From Adiantum capillus-veneris (lineage: Eukaryota > Streptophyta > Polypodiopsida > Polypodiales > Pteridaceae), in assembly GCA_014529385.2 (NCBI GenBank), contig CM043948.1, forward strand, positions 82,545,260 through 82,609,259: a DNA stretch of 64,000 nt. The letters run 5' to 3'. Numbering within the stretch: the first letter of the stretch is position 1; each line of letters starts with the position of its first letter. The notes beneath the pieces are model-generated. The model was not told where the DNA came from and did not search any database. It saw nothing but the letters and a program-made list of their open reading frames with translations. Both the position numbers and the translations under genes were made by a program. Shown here piece after piece: positions 1-11,400 of the stretch.

Positions 1-59
1 CTTGTGCACCCTATCCTCCTCCTCTGACTGTCTACATGCATGCACGACCTATGGATATC

Positions 60-61
<2 letters not shown>

Positions 62-122
<61 letters not shown>
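62..122. repeat. CT/GA microsatellite
   Basis: About 30 uninterrupted CT dinucleotides, read directly. It makes a meaningless poly-Ser/Leu reading frame. Confidence 0.98.
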
Positions 123-123
<1 letters not shown>

Positions 124-1040
124 ATGCCACCACAAATAGAGTCCTGAGTGCCCATGTTTGCGCCATCAATGCGGCTATCTGTCTCAAAGTGGCTCCTCGA
201 ACTTGCCCGGAGCCCCACAACTACACTTGGCAACTACCTCCTGAACCAACACCCAGACCTGACCCAAGCCCTTCCGCAGCCTTCTATGGCATGTAACAAT
301 GTTTAAACAAAGCACTCTCTCTCTTTTTATGGGCTTCCTTCCCTCTTGCCCGCCCTCATATGGTGCCAAAATGGCTTCTTTCACGCCGGGAGCAGAAAAG
401 GACTCTTGTTTTTTTTTCTTGTATGATGCATTGCAACCAAACATTTACAGGGACCGCTTCAATGTAGAGTTGTCATTTTTGGGGCTTGGAAAGGATGGAA
501 CTCATATTCACCTAATCTACTGCTTCTCACAAAGACTACATGCAATGGTAGAGGATGGCAACAGAAAGCAGACCTTGCTCATGTACTCACTTGCCCCCGA
601 CTCTTTCCTCCGCCCATCTCTTTCCTTTATCGAGTCACGGTTAATTGGGAACTTCGTACATCAACTAGTCGGCCATTCTACATGGCAAGTCGGCTTGCCA
701 TGTAGGAGACGTGTTGTGTTCTTTGGTTGCAACAAGCCATGGTGAAACCCAAAGAGTTTTGCAATAATGAGCACTCATTGAATGGAAACTCTAGAGCTTC
801 CATGCACCCTTTCTATCAAGCTCACAAACAAGGCCACACACAAGCATTATAGGCAATGAAAACCTTCCATTGCATGAGTGTGTCTCCTTGTTTTTTCACA
901 TGGAGACCAAGTTTACATACTATGCATCCATGCGCTCATGGAAACCTCAACATGCATAGCAAAGATACAATCTTTACGAGGACAATCAAAGCAGCATGAA
1001 CTTGAATCAAAGCAAAGAATCTAACGCCATGGAATAATGT
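123..1040. other. no gene seen
   Basis: One open frame of 148 codons lies at 299-745 (+), but its product has no motif, signal or composition I recognise, and nothing around it looks like a promoter or exon junction. I treat the stretch as non-coding. Confidence 0.5.
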
Positions 1041-1041
1041 G

Positions 1042-1315
1042 ATATTCAAGACAAAAAACAAAAGGAACAAACTTATCTATCTTTTGTCAAAGCTCATGCA
1101 AATTTCTCCCAATCGTCGCCTTTTGCTCTAATACCAAATGTGAGACGCTTGCCTCATGATGACGACGAACCCCATTTTAAACTGATCTTCAAGACAAACA
1201 ACGAGTGTAATGAACTTATCTACATTCTGTCAAAGCTCATGCATATTTCACCCAATCGTAGCCTTTAGCTTTGATACCAAATGTGAGACGCTTGCCTCAT
1301 GACAACGGCGAACCC
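1042..1315 (-). repeat. tandem duplication of an LTR-element 5' boundary
   Basis: Two diverged copies of a roughly 140-base unit, at about 1065-1172 and 1205-1315. Read on the minus strand, each contains the junction between an LTR head (complement of TGTGAGACGC) and a TGGTATCAAAG-like primer binding site a few bases away. Both copies therefore look like the leader/LTR border of a minus-strand element whose body is missing. Confidence 0.55.
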
Positions 1316-1912
1316 CTTTTTCTGATATAGAAAATGAGAGAGAGAAGATGAAAAATGAGCTAAGTGTGTGTAACTCTCCACCAACCTTTGCTTTATGTAG
1401 GAAAAGCTCTTTTCCTTTAAAGACAACCAATAAGAACCACTCCTTAAAGATCCCAAATGCCACTTAGGATTCTCATTAGCCCTTTGTCCTAGCCCTTTGT
1501 CCAACGTTGCCACTTTTCCTTCTTATAGACACTCCCAAGCGTAAACCGACAGACTTCTAGCTACTTTCCACAATCTGTGGCTAGTCCTTGCACTTTTTGT
1601 TCTTGTACGCCGCGGTCACACTTGACATGCCTAGCGATCCAGCCTACTTGGTCTATCTTTAGGACCTTGTCCTAATACCCAAGATATTCATGGATCTTGT
1701 AAATTCACTGACCTTTGACTGCTTGTTGCTTTGTAAATACACCAGGTTTTACTAGATTTCCGGTACCTACCATGCCAAGTGTTTTAGGCACATTTAGTGA
1801 TCGAGTCTCGTTCAACACTTGCTTTATATGGGAGAAACACTCCACTCTCTTGCCAACCTATCAACTAGGATTATGAATAGAGTCAACAAGTGGTGTCTTT
1901 GACATTTTTGGT

Positions 1913-2490
1913 GTAATCGAGGGCGATTAATCTTCTTTTAAAGAAGGAGTATGTCAATTATTTTCTGGCACGACAAGCCCATTTAATAGAGGAAGTGAAG
2001 AAGAGAGTAGAGAGTAGGAGGGAGACCCCACACACCTACATATATGTTTGCAAAATGCAATGCATTTTTGCTACAAAATGCAATAGTTTGTACATCACTA
2101 TTGTGCCATTTTCTACACTGATGATGTGGACATTTTACGCCCTAGCTTGTCTGGAACTTGGCTATAATTATCATTATTGAGGGTTTGTTTTGGGGCTGGT
2201 TGTAGATTTGCAAATGCCTAGACTGTTCTTGGGTCCCTTGGGCCTATAAATCAAAGGCCATGCCCACATTGTAATTGATGGACGTGAGTGGACAACTCAC
2301 AAAACAATTGTAACCATGATCATTCAATAAAACAGAAAGAAATATTGCAAGGGATTAGTGTTGAGGGGTCAATATCTCTGAGAGGGGAGCTTTGCCCTTT
2401 GATTCGTCTTGAATGTAGTGTTGTTTTTAGGTTCAATTTTTTGTTTTTAGTTCATTTGTCTTGTTATTGTAGCGATTTATGGCATGTTTA
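1913..2490 (+). mobile_element. 3' end and LTR relic of a plus-strand retroelement
   Basis: A hairpin-forming GTAATCG-AGGG-CGATTAA (1913-1930), a purine tract AAAGAAGGAGTA (1940-1951) and an LTR-like start TGTCAATT at 1952 occur in the same order and spacing as in the family A elements of this window. Downstream are a TATA-like CCTATAAATC near 2245 and AATAAA near 2327, as expected inside an LTR. The far LTR end is not clear. Confidence 0.5.
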
Positions 2491-2582
2491 GGTGACCACT
2501 CAATTTAAACGTTGGTTGACATGTGTGCCAAAGTAGAGTATTTACAAAAAATGGAAAATGTGCTTGATAGAGCTTCCTTTCC

Positions 2583-2794
2583 ATGATATCATCTCTTTGG
2601 CCTCACTCATTGCAAGATATGTCCAACATCGGCAAGGCTGAGAAGCTTTTGGTTGTTTATGACATGGGTGGGCCTCTTCTAGGTGCACTCATGATATCAT
2701 CTCTTTGGCCTCATTGCAAGATATGTCCAGCATCGGCAGGGCTGAGAAGCTTTGGGTTGTTTATGACATGGGTGGGCCTCTTCTAGGTGCACTC
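2583..2794. repeat. 108/104-base tandem duplication
   Basis: Two adjacent near-identical units (2583-2690 and 2691-2794), both starting ATGATATCATCTCTTTGG and ending GGTGCACTC. They differ by one 4-base indel and a few substitutions, so the duplication is fairly young. Confidence 0.9.
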
Positions 2795-5012
2795 AATTAT
2801 GTGGCATTACATTGACCTCTGCAAAAAATGTTGACGACGAGGAGATTGTTATTCAAGGGCCCTTGGAAAAGAAAATCCTTTGCAATTTTACCTTGCTTCC
2901 CAATCCTCATGTCTCCCTGAACAAGTGTCAAAGGGATCTCATTCACTCTCAATGGGATGGTTTTCCTACTCTTTATTCTCAATCCCTCGCAAATTTCTCT
3001 TCCTCCACCTCTGGCATTCTTCTAAGCATGATGATTTGATATTCTTGTAACTATCAAAACAATTACTAGGAAAATCATTCTTTCTTGATTTTATATTTCA
3101 AATAATTACCTGGATGATATGATTATGTTACAAAATCACATTTTTTTAAATATAAATGTAACTCTCCTAAGTATTTTACACATCTCCATTCCTAATCTTG
3201 CTTCCGACATTGGAAGCCCAAACCTAGCTCCTAAAGCTAGGAGTCTCTCACACCAACAAAAAGGAGAGCACGCCTTTTCATGATTATTTCACTAGAGGAG
3301 AATAGTGGCACCTTTCCCTATATACTCGTCTCACCATCATGTGTGTAGTATGTGTGCTTATTAATACCATAGGTTATGCACACATGTGACTCATACATGC
3401 ATGTGTATGTTACATATCAATCATTGATTGATTTTGTTGTGTTGTCTATGGTTGCAAGAAGGGAACACTGCAGCGGAACATCAATGTTGGGCCGTGAGAC
3501 ATTCTATCCATATCCTTGGGGGCTACTTTGTATCCATTCAACCGTCCTCCGTTATTTTATTTACAATTGTCATACATATATTTATCATTTGTCTAGCGCC
3601 CATGTAGTAATGGCATGCACACACAAAAACAGACGCAAACATAACGTCATGCATATACAGGTGTCATTTGACTTGAGGCATTCTAAACTCAAAGATTTTG
3701 GACAAAAGATTATGCTTTTCTTGGACAAGAATATAAGTGTTATGGGCTTTGGCATGCAGACAGGTCTAGCTTTCATCTTTCTGGGTCTATATGACCAACA
3801 AAGATGAAAGGCAAAGAATACTTAAAAAAGGTTGGAACCTCAACGTGCGTCACGAGGGAGTCATTGCTTTTCAATGGCTTATCGCAAATAAAGTAGGTTT
3901 TAAACCTAACACTATAGATAACAAAAGATCTATACTACTTAGTATAGTAGCTACTCTAGGTGTTTTTAAGTTTGACATGGATAACAACTGATAGGCTTCG
4001 TAACACCTGCATTCAAAACAAATCGCTTGATTGCTTTGTTTACATGGATGCAAGTGAGAATTCTAATTTTTCTTGAATGTAGTGAGAGTAATTTCTGGTT
4101 GACATTGAAGATGAAGACCAACAACATCTACATTTTTAATTTTTAATTCCCGATATATAGGAAAAGTGGAATGCACCTACTATTCTTACTTTGAAGTACA
4201 AAAATTGAAACAAAGAAGAAGTTTTGTACTCATTGTCTTTAGGTCTAGGGAGTCATGTATTTTTTGAAGATGTAAAAGTGTTTTTTTGTGGCTAAGTAAT
4301 ATAATTATATAAAAATCGTACACTCTCACTCACATACTCGTGACTAAATCTTGTATTCCCTTTACTTGGAAGTTATCTTAGAACGTGTGTGTCGCCAAAA
4401 TTAGAAATTGTTTTAATAATGATATGTATACATAGCTAACAAACATTTGACTATGTAGCTTGTAGTTGAGAGGACGTGTGCTTGGTCTCCAAGCATGGGA
4501 TGAGTCTTTTCAAACAATAAACGTTGCAAAAGTGGTTGTTTAAAACACAAGACAACACCCACACAAAGACACATTCACTGGCTAACAATCGAGACCTCAC
4601 ACATTTAGTAAAATTTAGTAGACTAGGCTAGTGCAGTGAGGTATTTTCTTCCGCTTATCTTGAGTTGGACCTTTTTGGAAATATAGCCTAATAAAAAGCT
4701 TTGTCAAGATGTTCTTAGGCAGACAAACAAGAGAGATACATCTATGACTTGAGTGGGCACATGACTATGAAGGTTAAAATTTTGGCAAAGATTCCTTTAT
4801 CTTGCTTCCATAGTATTTCAACCATGTATCATCACTCTAGTATGAGCTTCCACACCAAAGCAATAAAGCATCGCTTCTAACTTTATATTACCGCCATGTA
4901 GTCCTCCTTCTTCCACACCCAATTGAATTGGCTACAAGCCCTCCATATAGGGTCCAGAGATTCCGAGTACGTGATGACTGTACACTCAAGATCTCTTTCT
5001 CTTTCTCCCCCC
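2795..5012. other. AT-rich stretch without recognised gene
   Basis: Open frames here are short and overlap on both strands without recognisable motifs. An imperfect hairpin (CTCCTA-AAGC-TAGGAG) lies near 3230. Nothing else was identified. Confidence 0.5.
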
Positions 5013-5020
5013 TCAACATA

Positions 5021-5033
5021 CCCCCCCCCCCCC
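5021..5033. repeat. poly-C tract
   Basis: A short homopolymer of C within a C/T-rich stretch, in the GC-richer zone upstream of the DEG10 exon. Confidence 0.9.
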
Positions 5034-5469
5034 TCTCACATGCACCCAACCACGTTTTTTAACCTTGGTGGCCCTTTGCTGCTAGCCTTAGCACACGGTC
5101 TCCTCCGGCCTCCGCTCGGCTAGATCTGCAGTTGAGCGATCGTGGCTTAGTCTTGAGCACATGGAGGGGCGACTGTGAGCATCAACGAAGAGGAGGTAGA
5201 TGCGTGTAACGTTCAAAGGTGGGAGCTGCACTAAGTGGACGCCAAGCAGTGAGTCAGCTGGCCGTGGAGGTCAAGCCCTAGCTCCGGCCAGGAAAAAAGT
5301 GCATTACACGTGGGCTCACGCCCCTTTCTTCAGCGGCTGGCCGGTGCTGCCGCACCTATGTGCTTATTGCTTTTGAACCATAATTTGAGCAATTGAGTCT
5401 CGGTTTCGAACCAAAAGCAAGGTTCTGCAAGCTGTTGGTCTCGCCGCCGCTCTGCGCAGGGAGGAGGCC

Positions 5470-6136
5470 ATGCCCGCGCTTGGAGGTTCTTTTTACCGGC
5501 GCGCTGTTGCCTCCTCTTTGCGTCGCCCCAGCTCATTGCCATTCCATCGCACTGCTGAAAATTTATTCTTTCGAGATTCTCAAAACTGTGAGAAACTCCT
5601 TCACACTGCAGAACTTGCATCCGCTTCATTTTTAGCAGCAACAACGCCGGGTACTGCCATAGCCCGAAATAGACATGCCTCACTGTGTCATCACATTGGC
5701 TATGGCAACCGAGTCCTTGGTGGAAGATCCAGAACCCCGCAGGTAGCAGAATCCACATCCCTTCGATGGTTGCATACCCATAATGGGTCTTGCGCACAAG
5801 TTTCAATCAGTAAACTGCATTGTGTGGGTGGAAAAAGGATTTTTTTGGAGAGGAACACTTTTCCCAAGCAGGGGATGTGCGCCATCAATGTCGGGTGCAA
5901 GCTCCCTTTGAATGCAGGCCAGAGAATCTGTGTTTGCCGAGCATTTTCTTCTGGTCCCAGAGCGACACCTCCTCCTAAAGAGGTTAAGGCTGCCCTCTCA
6001 GCAGCCCCTGTAACCGATTCTTTTGCTGCTATTGTAGTTGCTCTGGACTCTGTTGTTAAGGTCTTCACAGTTTCTAGCAGTCCTAATTATTTTCTACCAT
6101 GGCAAAACAAGCCTCAACGAGAAATCACAGGGTCAG
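5470..6136 (+). CDS. DEG10: first exon of mitochondrial Deg serine protease (DEG10-like)
   Basis: The frame opens at the first ATG after an in-frame TGA (5386-5388). The first 160 or so residues are rich in Arg, Ser and Ala with few acids, and include RAFSS, typical of a mitochondrial targeting presequence. The exon ends in the conserved lead-in to the protease domain: [20 protein letters not shown] followed by a Gln-Arg-Glu...Gly-Ser-Gly segment. I recall this stretch as nearly identical to Arabidopsis DEGP10, where it precedes FVI and the catalytic His region. DEG10 is a trypsin-type, ATP-independent protease of the mitochondrial matrix. The exon stops one base into the Gly codon at CAG|GTATGG. 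The His, Asp and Ser of the triad and the PDZ domain are not present, so this is either the start of a gene with a very long first intron or a truncated copy. The 222 codons before the splice site are uninterrupted. Confidence 0.8.
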
Positions 6137-6142
6137 GTATGG
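6137..6142 (+). other. splice donor of DEG10 intron 1 (phase 1)
   Basis: TCAG|GTATGG is a close match to the plant 5' splice consensus and falls exactly where similarity to Deg proteases stops; reading on gives unrelated residues and a stop at 6180. Confidence 0.65.
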
Positions 6143-7218
6143 CAACTCTTATCACTATCTCGTTGTTTTCTGTTCTGTAGTTTCCCTTGGGCAGGGGAGG
6201 AATATATTTTGTGCCGCATCTGGTGGCAACATTACCCTTTGAATTGCCATGAAAATCGCATCAATAAGGATGTGAAGCAGTTAGTTCAGTTGTAAGCCTT
6301 GAAGCAGCGCATTCATTTTTAAATAATTTATAACTATAAGATAAAGGTGAAAGGGATTGTAGTGCTAGGTGTCAGATAATGCTAGTTTCCGGCAGATTAG
6401 AGTCCGGAGTAGAACTCTTCTGAAAGCTTGGAAGACTTCACAGTAGAAGAATTGACTGAATAGACATGCATCTATGCAAAGCGGTGAAAATTTCAGCTCA
6501 GGAGTTTCAAGGGGACCCAGGCAAGCGTCGATACAGACTCTCCAACATGCTACCATTTCCTAAGGGAGCATGGAAAAAAAGAACGCTGGAGCTCCATTAG
6601 TTTTGCCATTGTTGATTCAGAGCAGGAGAATTTGCTACCCTCCTTACACTCTTATGATTCCACGTTCTTGTTGCTCCAGGGTGGCTCCAATACGATGTCA
6701 AAGTTGGACGTGCGATAGCGTAGAGAGAGAATACACGAGAGAGAAAGAGGGAGATTCATAGAATCAACAAATTTTGATGATTTATATGATGGGGCAAGGG
6801 TTTCTTATGTACACTCCAAATAAATTTGCCTTCTCAATTTCACATGTCAAATAAGCTAGAAATACCTAAAAATGGAAAACAAATAAGAAAGCTCAAATTT
6901 GGGCATTCACTTGAGATGCATAACTGTAAGAAATTTCCTTAGACTTGTCTGGAAAAAGTGAGGGGAAGTTGCTAAACTAGCTATATCTTAAAGAAATATA
7001 ATTCTAAATGAATTATTGGAAGCAATTGAATTCATAAGTGAGGGTTTTTTGGATGCGTTGTCGGAAAGATGTCATAGAACTTCATAGACAGAATCTCTCT
7101 CTTGACTCGCGAGTACGGACTAGTGCGTTCATTCCAGAGGGATGATGAGATCACTGCGAACGAGAGTAACTATTTGGCCACCACGAAGGGATACTTTTGA
7201 TGCATCATGTCCGATGAG
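6143..7218. other. probable intron / intergenic DNA
   Basis: No second Deg exon could be recognised: no reading of the expected Gly-Phe-Val-Ile or Thr-Asn-Ala-His-Val segment follows a plausible AG acceptor here. A polypyrimidine-AG (TTTTCTGTTCTGTAG, ending at 6180) exists, but the sequence after it does not encode protease residues. Confidence 0.5.
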
Positions 7219-7679
7219 TGATGTAATAGGCTTGGGCACCCCAAGCAGAGAATTTGATACAACACACGTGAGAGAAACTAAAAACAACTTAACAAACTTG
7301 AACAAAATTGAGAGAGAGATGACACGGCACGGCTAAGTTCCGCGCCCAGAGAGATTGGCCCCAATGACTGGCGCCCCTTTCGGTATTTCTTTATCATTGA
7401 TGCTACAATGTATGAGGGTCCTCAGCTTTGCCAAGCTCTTACAGCTTCACATAAGGCGAGAGTGAGGCCCTGGCATTTAATTTATAGGCCCATGGCCTTC
7501 TAAAAGCAGTTACATGAAAAGCTGCAAGTCCAAAAGCATCTTGGGCCCAAAAGCTAGCTCTAGTAGCAGCCAGTGCAAATCACGAAAATCCGTACGGTGC
7601 CCGGTCAGCAGCCAGTGGGAATCGCGGGGGTTACATACAGCGTTGCCATGTCAGCTGCTCGACACAATTTTTGAGTTCT
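7219..7679 (-). mobile_element. family B LTR fragment
   Basis: The stretch matches the minus-strand reading of family B LTRs elsewhere in the window: the complement of the shared GAAATACCGAAAGGGGCGCC motif lies at about 7370-7393, followed by the AAAGCAGTTACATGAAAAGC segment. The LTR head is lost where an inverted family C-type LTR begins. Confidence 0.6.
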
Positions 7680-8690
7680 TGTCACGTGTGCACTTCACTT
7701 GCGCTACGTGGACATGCTTCTGCTACAATCTAGCGTAAGTCTTAGCTTAGGACCTAGCATGGCACTTTGTGAGCCTCTAGCAGGACGTGTATGTCCAAGC
7801 TGGTCATAGTTGCATACCCTCTCTTGCACAGTTCAGTCATTCCAGCTGGGCATTTACCGCGTGTGAACCGCCCCTTAGCATGGTATTGTTAATAAGTGAA
7901 TTTTCAGCCTGTTTCTTCCTTGGTAGTGAGGGCTGATTTGGGACTGCTCGACCTAGCCTCATGCACCTGTAAAGGGAGCTCTTCGGCGCTAGAGACGGGA
8001 GAGGAGACAACAGGAGAAGAAGGGCCAGAAGCCTTAGAGCTTGGAGGGCCAGAACAGCTAGCATTTTCAACCTCCTCTCCATCAGTGTTTTCAGCCTTGA
8101 TCATCAGCGTTTTCAGCCAGAACAGCCAGCAGATTCAGCCCGTCGTCATCCTCGGCAGTAGCATTCGGCCCTAGCCTTGTCATGGTTGCAGATCCTAGCC
8201 ATCGACATCGCTAGGCATTCAGCCATAGCCTCCCGTCGTCGTTGTCGACACAGTACCGCAGCATCTAGTACCCCTTGTGTTCGGCTTGGCTCCTGCCTAA
8301 CTCAGCATAGGGATTCTTAGTACCCGTAGTACCCCATAGAACCCCTCAGTACCTCGTCGTCGTCGACATAGAACCCATCAGTACCTCGTCGTCGTCGACA
8401 TAGAACCGATTAGTACCTCGTCGTCATTGTCATCGTCGTCGACATAAAACCCATCAGTACCTCGTCGTCGTCGTCATTGCGTCGACATAGAACTCATCAG
8501 TAATGCAATTCCCCGTAGTACCCCAATACCCCGTAGTACCCTTTAGTGTCTCAGTAGTACCCAACATTAGTAGCATCAATACCAGTACCCAGCATTAGTA
8601 GTATCCGTACCCATTAGCATCAGCATCTTAGCATTTAGTCATTGTATCAACATTGTGCAAGAATAAAGAAAGTACTTGCTCTGGCAACGG
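7680..8690 (+). mobile_element. family C-type LTR fragment, inverted relative to neighbours
   Basis: It begins TGTCACGTGTGCAC at 7680 and is the reverse complement of the LTR seen at 33420-34561, including the TTCTGCTACAATCTAGCG block, the TTTTCAGCC-rich block and the AAAGTACTTGCTCTGGCAAC block at its right end. The distal LTR end is missing. Confidence 0.7.
8347..8500. repeat. tandem repeats with GTCGTC core
   Basis: Four units of about 32-47 bases, each with CAGTACCTCGTCGTCGTCGA followed by CATAGAACCCAT, varying mainly in the number of GTC triplets. They sit inside the inverted family C-type LTR. Confidence 0.9.
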
Positions 8691-9029
8691 ATAATTAAAT
8701 GCTTGCAAGAGGTGGTTCACGTGCAGTTTGGGGAAAATGAGCCCATGCGGTGAAAATGCTTATGCTTGGTGCTAGGTACTAATGCTACATGCTATGGTTT
8801 GTGCAATCAGAGGGTATGCAGCTTCTAAGTGCCTGGACATGCACGTCCTGTGTACATTCTCACAAAGGTGCCATAACACTTTCTAGGCTACCTAAACCCT
8901 AGAAGTAGGTAGAACTTGTCCACATGCACATAGGGTTAGATGTGCACGTGAACACTGCCTAGGCTACCTAAACCCTAGAAGTAGGTACAACTTGTCCACA
9001 TGCACATAGGGTTAGATGTGCACCTGACA
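8691..9029 (-). mobile_element. element C1: truncated 3' LTR
   Basis: The stretch matches the end of the family C LTR and terminates GTGCACCTGACA at 9029, directly beside a purine tract read on the minus strand (9030-9041). A segment of about 67 bases, CTAGGCTACCTAAACCCTAG onwards, is duplicated in tandem (about 8883-8953 and 8954-9022). The rest of the LTR is cut by the inverted LTR to the left. Confidence 0.75.
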
Positions 9030-9741
9030 TCTCCCCCTTTTCAAGGTGAGGTACTGGTACCGAGCTGTATGGCATCTGTATAATCTGCCAACAACTCTTG
9101 GGATCCTGCGAAGCACTCTTCACCGACCCACTCTGTTGCGTGGGTCCCGTGATACTTGAACTTCAGGAAGGTCTGTAGTGCTTGCTTCTTTGGGCTGCGC
9201 GGAAAGCGACGCAGAATGATCTGCTTGGGCTCCAATGCTTCAACTTCGTCTACGATCTTGGGTTCTATCTTCTTCTTCAAGAATCTCCCCTAAGGAATAT
9301 CCTTGAAACCCCTTCAAACACAACATCATAGACGTATCTGTTCCTTGTTGAGTCACTGAAAAAGACTGCTTTGTAAATGGCTGTGTATGGAATGCAGATG
9401 AACAATGTGGGCGAGTGCCAAACCGTTCACCAAACATATGCCAAAAGTGTGATCTAAACTTGACTTTTTGACCTAAAATGGTGAAACACTGTGTTTTCCT
9501 TGAATGCAAACTCTTTATCTTTTCTAGAGTACTGTTCATGCTTCCGTGCTCATCCGTGAGTGAATCATGTGCATCGTGCAATATGGCGTGCCTATGAGAA
9601 GGTAACACATAAAGACGATGACGAAAATACAAGAGACCGTCACGAATGAGAGACTTGGACAATGCAAACTGACTAATCGTGTAAACAAGAGGTACTTCCT
9701 GAATAGGTTCTTTAGACCTTGACTCGAGAGCCAAGATCGGT
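9030..9741 (-). pseudogene. element C1: decayed integrase and chromodomain-like C-terminus
   Basis: Reading right to left: an integrase zinc-binding start (DGLLYFRHRLYVLPS, ...HDAHDSLTDEH), a core remnant with FGTRPHCSSAFHTQ, then a jump to the C-terminal region ending in a chromodomain-like segment with LKFKYHGTHATEW and the tail LADYTDAIQLGTSTS. The catalytic Asp and Glu region between core and C-terminus is deleted. The same deletion and flanking wording recur in element C2, so C1 and C2 probably descend from one deleted ancestor that kept moving. Family C3 (55.3-61.7 kb) shows the undeleted order. Confidence 0.75.
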
Positions 9742-10116
9742 CCTAGCGCATTTCACGAAAATCCATACATCTGCCACGTAAGCAGCACAAATTGCGGAAG
9801 TGCCTATAGTATGCCACGTGACACTGCAACGCAAAGCGTTCGTACATTTGCCATGTCATCATGCTCCACGCAATCTGTGTGTGTGTGTGTGTGTGTGTGG
9901 GTCTCGCTTTATTTAATCTCTTTAGGTCACTTGGGCCCCATCGGACGGGCTCCCGTAAGTTGGTGGGAGAGGCCACTTGGCAAGACTCTGTAAGTTGGTA
10001 AGACTTCTTTTGCTTCTTCTTCTTCTGTTGCTTCTTCTTAGGGTTTAGGCCCCTTGGTGAGGATTTGCAGGTTGGCTCCGTTCTTCAGTGGCTTGACACG
10101 TCAACAGTTTGTGACA
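9742..10116 (-). mobile_element. family B LTR fragment (head half)
   Basis: On the minus strand the LTR starts TGTCACAAACTGTTGACGTG at 10116 and runs to 9742, ending inside U3. It contains a GT microsatellite (about 9877-9899). It sits at the junction between A1 integrase and C1 integrase, so it may mark a recombination or deletion point. Confidence 0.75.
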
Positions 10117-10690
10117 GAACCTTCTTAGCACCCTCGATTACCTCAAATGTTGCCTTCCCCGTCGACATATGAACTATGTTGTTGTAGGCAAACTCCACCA
10201 AGGGCAAATACTTTTCTCACTAAGCCTTTTGATCTAAAATTTATGACTTCAACAGTTCCAAAACCACTGAATTTGTATCTTGTCAGTCTGTGGGTGGAAC
10301 GAGGACGAGAATTGCAACCGTAGACTAAGGCATACCATGTAATTGGAAAACATGTGAGAGACAATTTTACCAAATGATCGGGCTATGAATTGAGCCTGCT
10401 TATTGAATCTGTCGATGATTGTACAAATGCCATCATGCCCACTCTGAGTCTTGAGGTAGATAAAAAATAAAGTCCATTGCTATGCTTTCCCATGGTCGAG
10501 AAGGTATGGGTAGAGGCCGTAGAAGAATTGGTGCCTTATTCCTATCAAACTTGACCTTTTGGCATACTAAACAGCTGCGAACAAACTCGTCCACATCCTT
10601 TTTGAGCCTTGGCCAATAGGAGTAACGCTCGATACCTCTTAAGGTGGTATCAATGCCGATAATAAGAACATAGACCCAAAAAGCTTCGAA
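10117..10690 (-). pseudogene. element A1: integrase remnant
   Basis: Read right to left it gives GIDTTLRGIERYSYWPRLKK and SCLVCQKVKFD (zinc-binding region), [13 protein letters not shown] (start of the catalytic core), then a broken core and FAYNNIVHMSTGKATFEV. Frames shift several times and about 300 bases of core are missing. The N-terminal end is fused straight to the reverse transcriptase connection motif FLGLCSYYR, so the RNase H domain is absent. The left end is cut by a family B LTR. Confidence 0.85.
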
Positions 10691-11400
10691 CTTCATGGAC
10701 GTTTTTCAAATCCAGCCAATCACGAATGGTCTCAACTTTGGCCGGGTCTATCTTTACACCTTCCGCTGAGACAATGTGTCCCAAGAAGTGTATCTCCGGC
10801 AAGAAAAACTCACTCTTTTTCCCATTACCAGTTGATGTTGCCACAGTGCCTGGAAAATCTGTAACAGATGGTGTGTGTGCTCTGTGTCACTCTCGGAGAA
10901 GACGATGTCGTCGAAAAAAGGTGCCCACAAATTATCTTTACTCTCAAAAAATTCTGTCCATCATGCGATTGAATGTAGCTGGAGCATTCGTAAGACCAAA
11001 AGGCATCACCAAATACTCATACAAACCAAAAGACATTTTGAAAGCTGTCTTGTAGACATCCCCAGGTGCAATTTGGATCTACTGATAACCACTCTTCAGA
11101 TCAATTCTGCTAAAGCAAGTAGAACCCTGAAGGCTGTCTATAATACCATCGATCTCGGGGATAGGGAATCTGTCCTTGACGGTGATTTTGTTGAGAGCTC
11201 TGTAGTTAATGCACATTCTTCAAGATCCATCTTTCTTAAGAACCAGTAACACAAGCGAACAAAATGGTGAAGTACTAGGTTGAATAAGACCCTTGTCAAG
11301 AAGCTCTTTTACTTGATTCATAATTTCTTCATTTTGGGCTCAGCTAACTTGGTAAGGTGGCCGGTTCGGTGGTGTACTGCCTAGAATCAAATCAATCGTT
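10691..11400 (-). pseudogene. element A1: reverse transcriptase
   Basis: Conserved gypsy reverse transcriptase blocks are visible on the minus strand: [63 protein letters not shown] and [13 protein letters not shown], followed by FFLPEIHFLGHIVSAEGVKI. The FFDD catalytic pair is present but one residue after it is missing, and an in-frame stop interrupts SGY.QIQIA. The RNase H that should follow is deleted. Confidence 0.88.

Noticed and set aside
299-745. 148-codon open frame as a host gene
   Set aside because: No recognisable domain, no splice or promoter context, low-complexity start; likely a chance frame.
3376-3807. 143-codon frame on the + strand
   Set aside because: Composition is Met/His/Tyr-rich without motif and it overlaps minus-strand frames equally long; not supported as a gene.
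5330-5806. 158-codon minus-strand frame opposite the DEG10 exon
   Set aside because: It is the antisense shadow of a GC-rich, well-supported exon and has no motif of its own.
6165-6300. DEG10 exon 2 after the AG at 6180
   Set aside because: Translation after this acceptor in any frame lacks the expected protease residues and soon meets stops.
8347-8500. CRISPR-like array
   Set aside because: Units vary in length with triplet number and have no unique spacers; the DNA is a plant LTR, so this is a minisatellite.
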